This document shows positions 62,066 to 64,000 of a stretch of DNA of 64,000 nucleotides, one piece after another. The notes beneath the pieces are model-generated. The model searched no databases and had not been told where the DNA came from. It saw nothing but the letters and a program-made list of their open reading frames with translations. The stretch covers positions 1,426,001 through 1,490,000 of the forward strand of contig NZ_CP090207.1 of NCBI RefSeq assembly GCF_021397715.1, read 5' to 3'. The position numbers were made by a program, and so were the translations under genes. Origin of the DNA: Pantoea agglomerans (lineage in GTDB: Bacteria > Pseudomonadota > Gammaproteobacteria > Enterobacterales > Enterobacteriaceae). Position 1 is the stretch's first letter. Every line of letters begins with the position of its first letter.

Positions 62066-64000
62066 TTAACGGATGGCAAAAAAGCGCGCTTCAGCCAGTA
62101 CGCTCAGCGGCTGACGTTCGGCCACCGCACTGCCCCAGACGCCGTCGACGTCCAGGCTGGCCAGCGCGGTCAGCACCGCCGGCACCGACACCGGACCGGC
62201 CAGCAGGGCGATATTGCGCTGCGATGCCTGACCCTGAATGATGGTCAGCAGCATCTCATCCATCAGATTATTGTGTACATTGGTCACCAGTTCCGGCGCC
62301 AGCACCAGACAATCGACCAGTTCATCGCTGAGCTGATTAAAGGCTTCAAGATTACGCCCGAACTGCTGTAATACGATGCGGCAGCCGCACTGACGCAGTT
62401 GCAGCAGGGCGCTGTGCAGCTGTTCGCCCTGACTTAACACGCTGGCGGTCTGGAAGGCGAAGCCACAGCGGCTGTCGGTCAGGCCCGCTGCGTCAAAGCG
62501 GCGACAAAGCTGCCGGACAAAATCCGCATCGCTGAGTGCCTGAGCATTCAGCGGCAGGATCACCGGGATGCCTTTTTCATTCAGCCCCTGCACGTCATGC
62601 TGGAAAAAAGCATTGAGAATTTTATTGTCCAGCTGCCGCCGCAGCGCCTCATCGGGCAGGTTATTGCGCAGCAGGGTTTCATCCACCAGCAGGCCATCGG
62701 GCGTCAACAGCTGTACGTCGAGAAGCCAGAGAAAGGCGGACTGTGGCGTTTTCGGCGGGGCAACCGCCCAGGCGGGCAGTTCAATCTGCAAGGAGTCGAT
62801 CATCGCGGCATCCAGCCCCTGATGATTACCCGCCAGCGGCATCCGGTGCTGCTCATAGATCATGTAACGGCCACGTCCGCTGCGCTTGGCGTTATAACAG
62901 GCGATATCCGCCTGCGACAGTACATCACTGCTCTGGCAGTTGTCGGGCGAAATCTGGGTGACACCGGCGCTGGCGCCAACATGATAGAGCCGCCCCAGCC
63001 ACTGAAAACGGTAATCGTTGACCGTGGCCACGATGCGCTGAATCACCTCGTGCGCCTGCTCAACCTGACAGTCAGGCATCAGCAAGGCAAACTCATCGCC
63101 ACCCAGCCGCGCCAGGAAGTCACTGCTGCGCAGATGATGCTGCATCAGGTCTGACAGTTCGCGTAACAGCGCATCGCCCGCGGCGTGACCGGCGCTGTCG
63201 TTGACCGCTTTAAACTTATCAAGATCGATAAACACCAGCACGTGCTGATGCTGATGTTCCGCCGCGTCGTACAGCAGACGTTTTAACTGGTGCTCAAAGC
63301 TGGCGCGGTTAGGCAAACCGGTCAGGGTGTCGTGCAGCGCACTGTAGCTCAGCCGCTTCATCAGTTTGCGCGACTCGCTGACATCCTGAATCACCATTAC
63401 CGCGCCCTGTTCCAGCCCGGCTTCTGAACGCAGCGGAGTGATGCTGTAATGAATGTCGATATGGCCGCCATCCGGGGTATGCAGCACCAGATCCTCGGCC
63501 AGATCGGGCGTAATCTTTTCGCGTGGCAACTGACACAGCAGCAGGTTTTCCACTTCCGGCCCGTTGCGGCCCTGAGTAATGTGCAGCAGTTCGCTGAGCG
63601 GTTTACCCGCCGCCTGTTCCTGCGTCCAGCCGCTCATCTTTTCCGCCACCGGATTCATAAAGGAGACCTGCATCGCCTGATTGGTGCTGATGACGGCCTC
63701 ACCGATGGAGCCAAGCGTGATCGCCATGCGCTCTTTCTCCTGAAACAGCGCCTCGTTCAGATTGCGTAATGGAGTGATGTCCTGGCAAATACCGAGCATC
63801 CGCTCAATTCGTCCCTCTTTACTGAGGATGCGGTTAGCCTGAGTGCGTATCCAGCGCTGACCGTCAGCGTTAACCACGCGGTACTCCATATGGAAAGCGC
63901 TGCGCAGTTCGATCGCCTGCTGTACCGTCAGGGCGGCATGTTCCCGATCGCCGGGATGCAGCAGATGCACCCACAAATCGTAACTGGGCGACTCATGAGA
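62066..64000 (-). CDS. dgcE: DgcE-like diguanylate cyclase with PAS repeats and degenerate EAL domain (partial)
   Basis: The 3' 644 codons of a gene whose start lies beyond the right edge. The frame is open through base 64000, so the first visible residues (SHESPSYDLWVHLLHPGD) are inside a PAS domain. Order seen: PAS with PAC-like end, a second PAS, a GGDEF domain with an intact active-site motif RLGGDEF (complement of 63089-63103), then a C-terminal EAL-like domain. That domain lacks an E-A/V-L signature and most metal ligands (it has LWLLDVQLL in that position). E. coli YegE (1105 residues) has MASE1, PAS repeats, GGDEF and a degenerate EAL. It should make cyclic di-GMP at the membrane. Confidence 0.92.
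   Translation of the reverse strand, partial: SHESPSYDLWVHLLHPGDREHAALTVQQAIELRSAFHMEYRVVNADGQRWIRTQANRILSKEGRIERMLGICQDITPLRNLNEALFQEKERMAITLGSIGEAVISTNQAMQVSFMNPVAEKMSGWTQEQAAGKPLSELLHITQGRNGPEVENLLLCQLPREKITPDLAEDLVLHTPDGGHIDIHYSITPLRSEAGLEQGAVMVIQDVSESRKLMKRLSYSALHDTLTGLPNRASFEHQLKRLLYDAAEHQHQHVLVFIDLDKFKAVNDSAGHAAGDALLRELSDLMQHHLRSSDFLARLGGDEFALLMPDCQVEQAHEVIQRIVATVNDYRFQWLGRLYHVGASAGVTQISPDNCQSSDVLSQADIACYNAKRSGRGRYMIYEQHRMPLAGNHQGLDAAMIDSLQIELPAWAVAPPKTPQSAFLWLLDVQLLTPDGLLVDETLLRNNLPDEALRRQLDNKILNAFFQHDVQGLNEKGIPVILPLNAQALSDADFVRQLCRRFDAAGLTDSRCGFAFQTASVLSQGEQLHSALLQLRQCGCRIVLQQFGRNLEAFNQLSDELVDCLVLAPELVTNVHNNLMDEMLLTIIQGQASQRNIALLAGPVSVPAVLTALASLDVDGVWGSAVAERQPLSVLAEARFFAIR

Overview
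The window is a chromosomal segment of an enterobacterium, most likely an Erwiniaceae member such as Pantoea. This is inferred from protein similarity to Escherichia coli, a GC-rich core and gene order. Read left to right, the backbone follows the E. coli order fruA-nfo-yeiH-yeiE-lysP-(yeiG)-folE-yeiB-galS-mglBAC-sanA-cdd-yohKJ-metG-mrp-thiMD-yegS-yegQ-baeRS-mdtDCBA-yegD-yegE. Several blocks lack that backbone position in E. coli K-12: an iron-siderophore type permease/ATPase pair, an adhC-yeiG operon with a LysR/MFS pair, maeA, ahpCF with a GNAT and an AEC carrier, a guanine deaminase island, the rspR-ydfI-MFS-rspB-rspA sugar-acid cluster, an aldo/keto reductase and an OprB porin.

Region by region. 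1-7972: end of the fructose PTS transporter, endonuclease IV, YeiH/YkvA/YeiE, lysine permease, then a FecCD-type permease and ATPase behind a perfect Fur-like palindrome. 8047-14300: formaldehyde detoxification (yeiG, adhC), a LysR regulator divergent from an MFS protein, folE and yeiB. 14448-19422: galS and the mglBAC galactose ABC system, with two GalR/GalS-type operators and a perfect CRP palindrome. 20050-28945: sanA, maeA, cdd, yohKJ, metG, mrp and a GNAT. 29183-32410: ahpC-ahpF with a candidate OxyR site, then an AEC carrier. 32496-37654: a 534 bp direct repeat flanks an AT-rich insert carrying a guanine deaminase with a signal peptide. The right copy runs into the intact TPP riboswitch of thiMD, and the left copy ends inside a broken half of the same riboswitch. 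37694-43612: rsp cluster. 43758-57395: yegS, a CyaR-like small RNA, yegQ, and the mdtABCD-baeSR multidrug efflux and envelope-stress operon. 57636-64000: aldo/keto reductase, OprB porin, the Hsp70-like YegD, and the C-terminal part of a DgcE-like diguanylate cyclase running off the right edge.

The larger intergenic gaps hold dispersed non-coding repeats. Four related copies are at about 400-770, 5789-5978, 19768-19960 and 60249-60591, and there is a separate nested hairpin element at 19520-19622. The first copy sits between two 20-bp direct repeats that include half of the fruA terminator. The most interesting items are the guanine deaminase island with its truncated riboswitch, the CyaR candidate with a well-spaced CRP site, and the repeat family. 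No wholly new multi-gene system (phage defence, secretion, biosynthetic cluster) was recognised.
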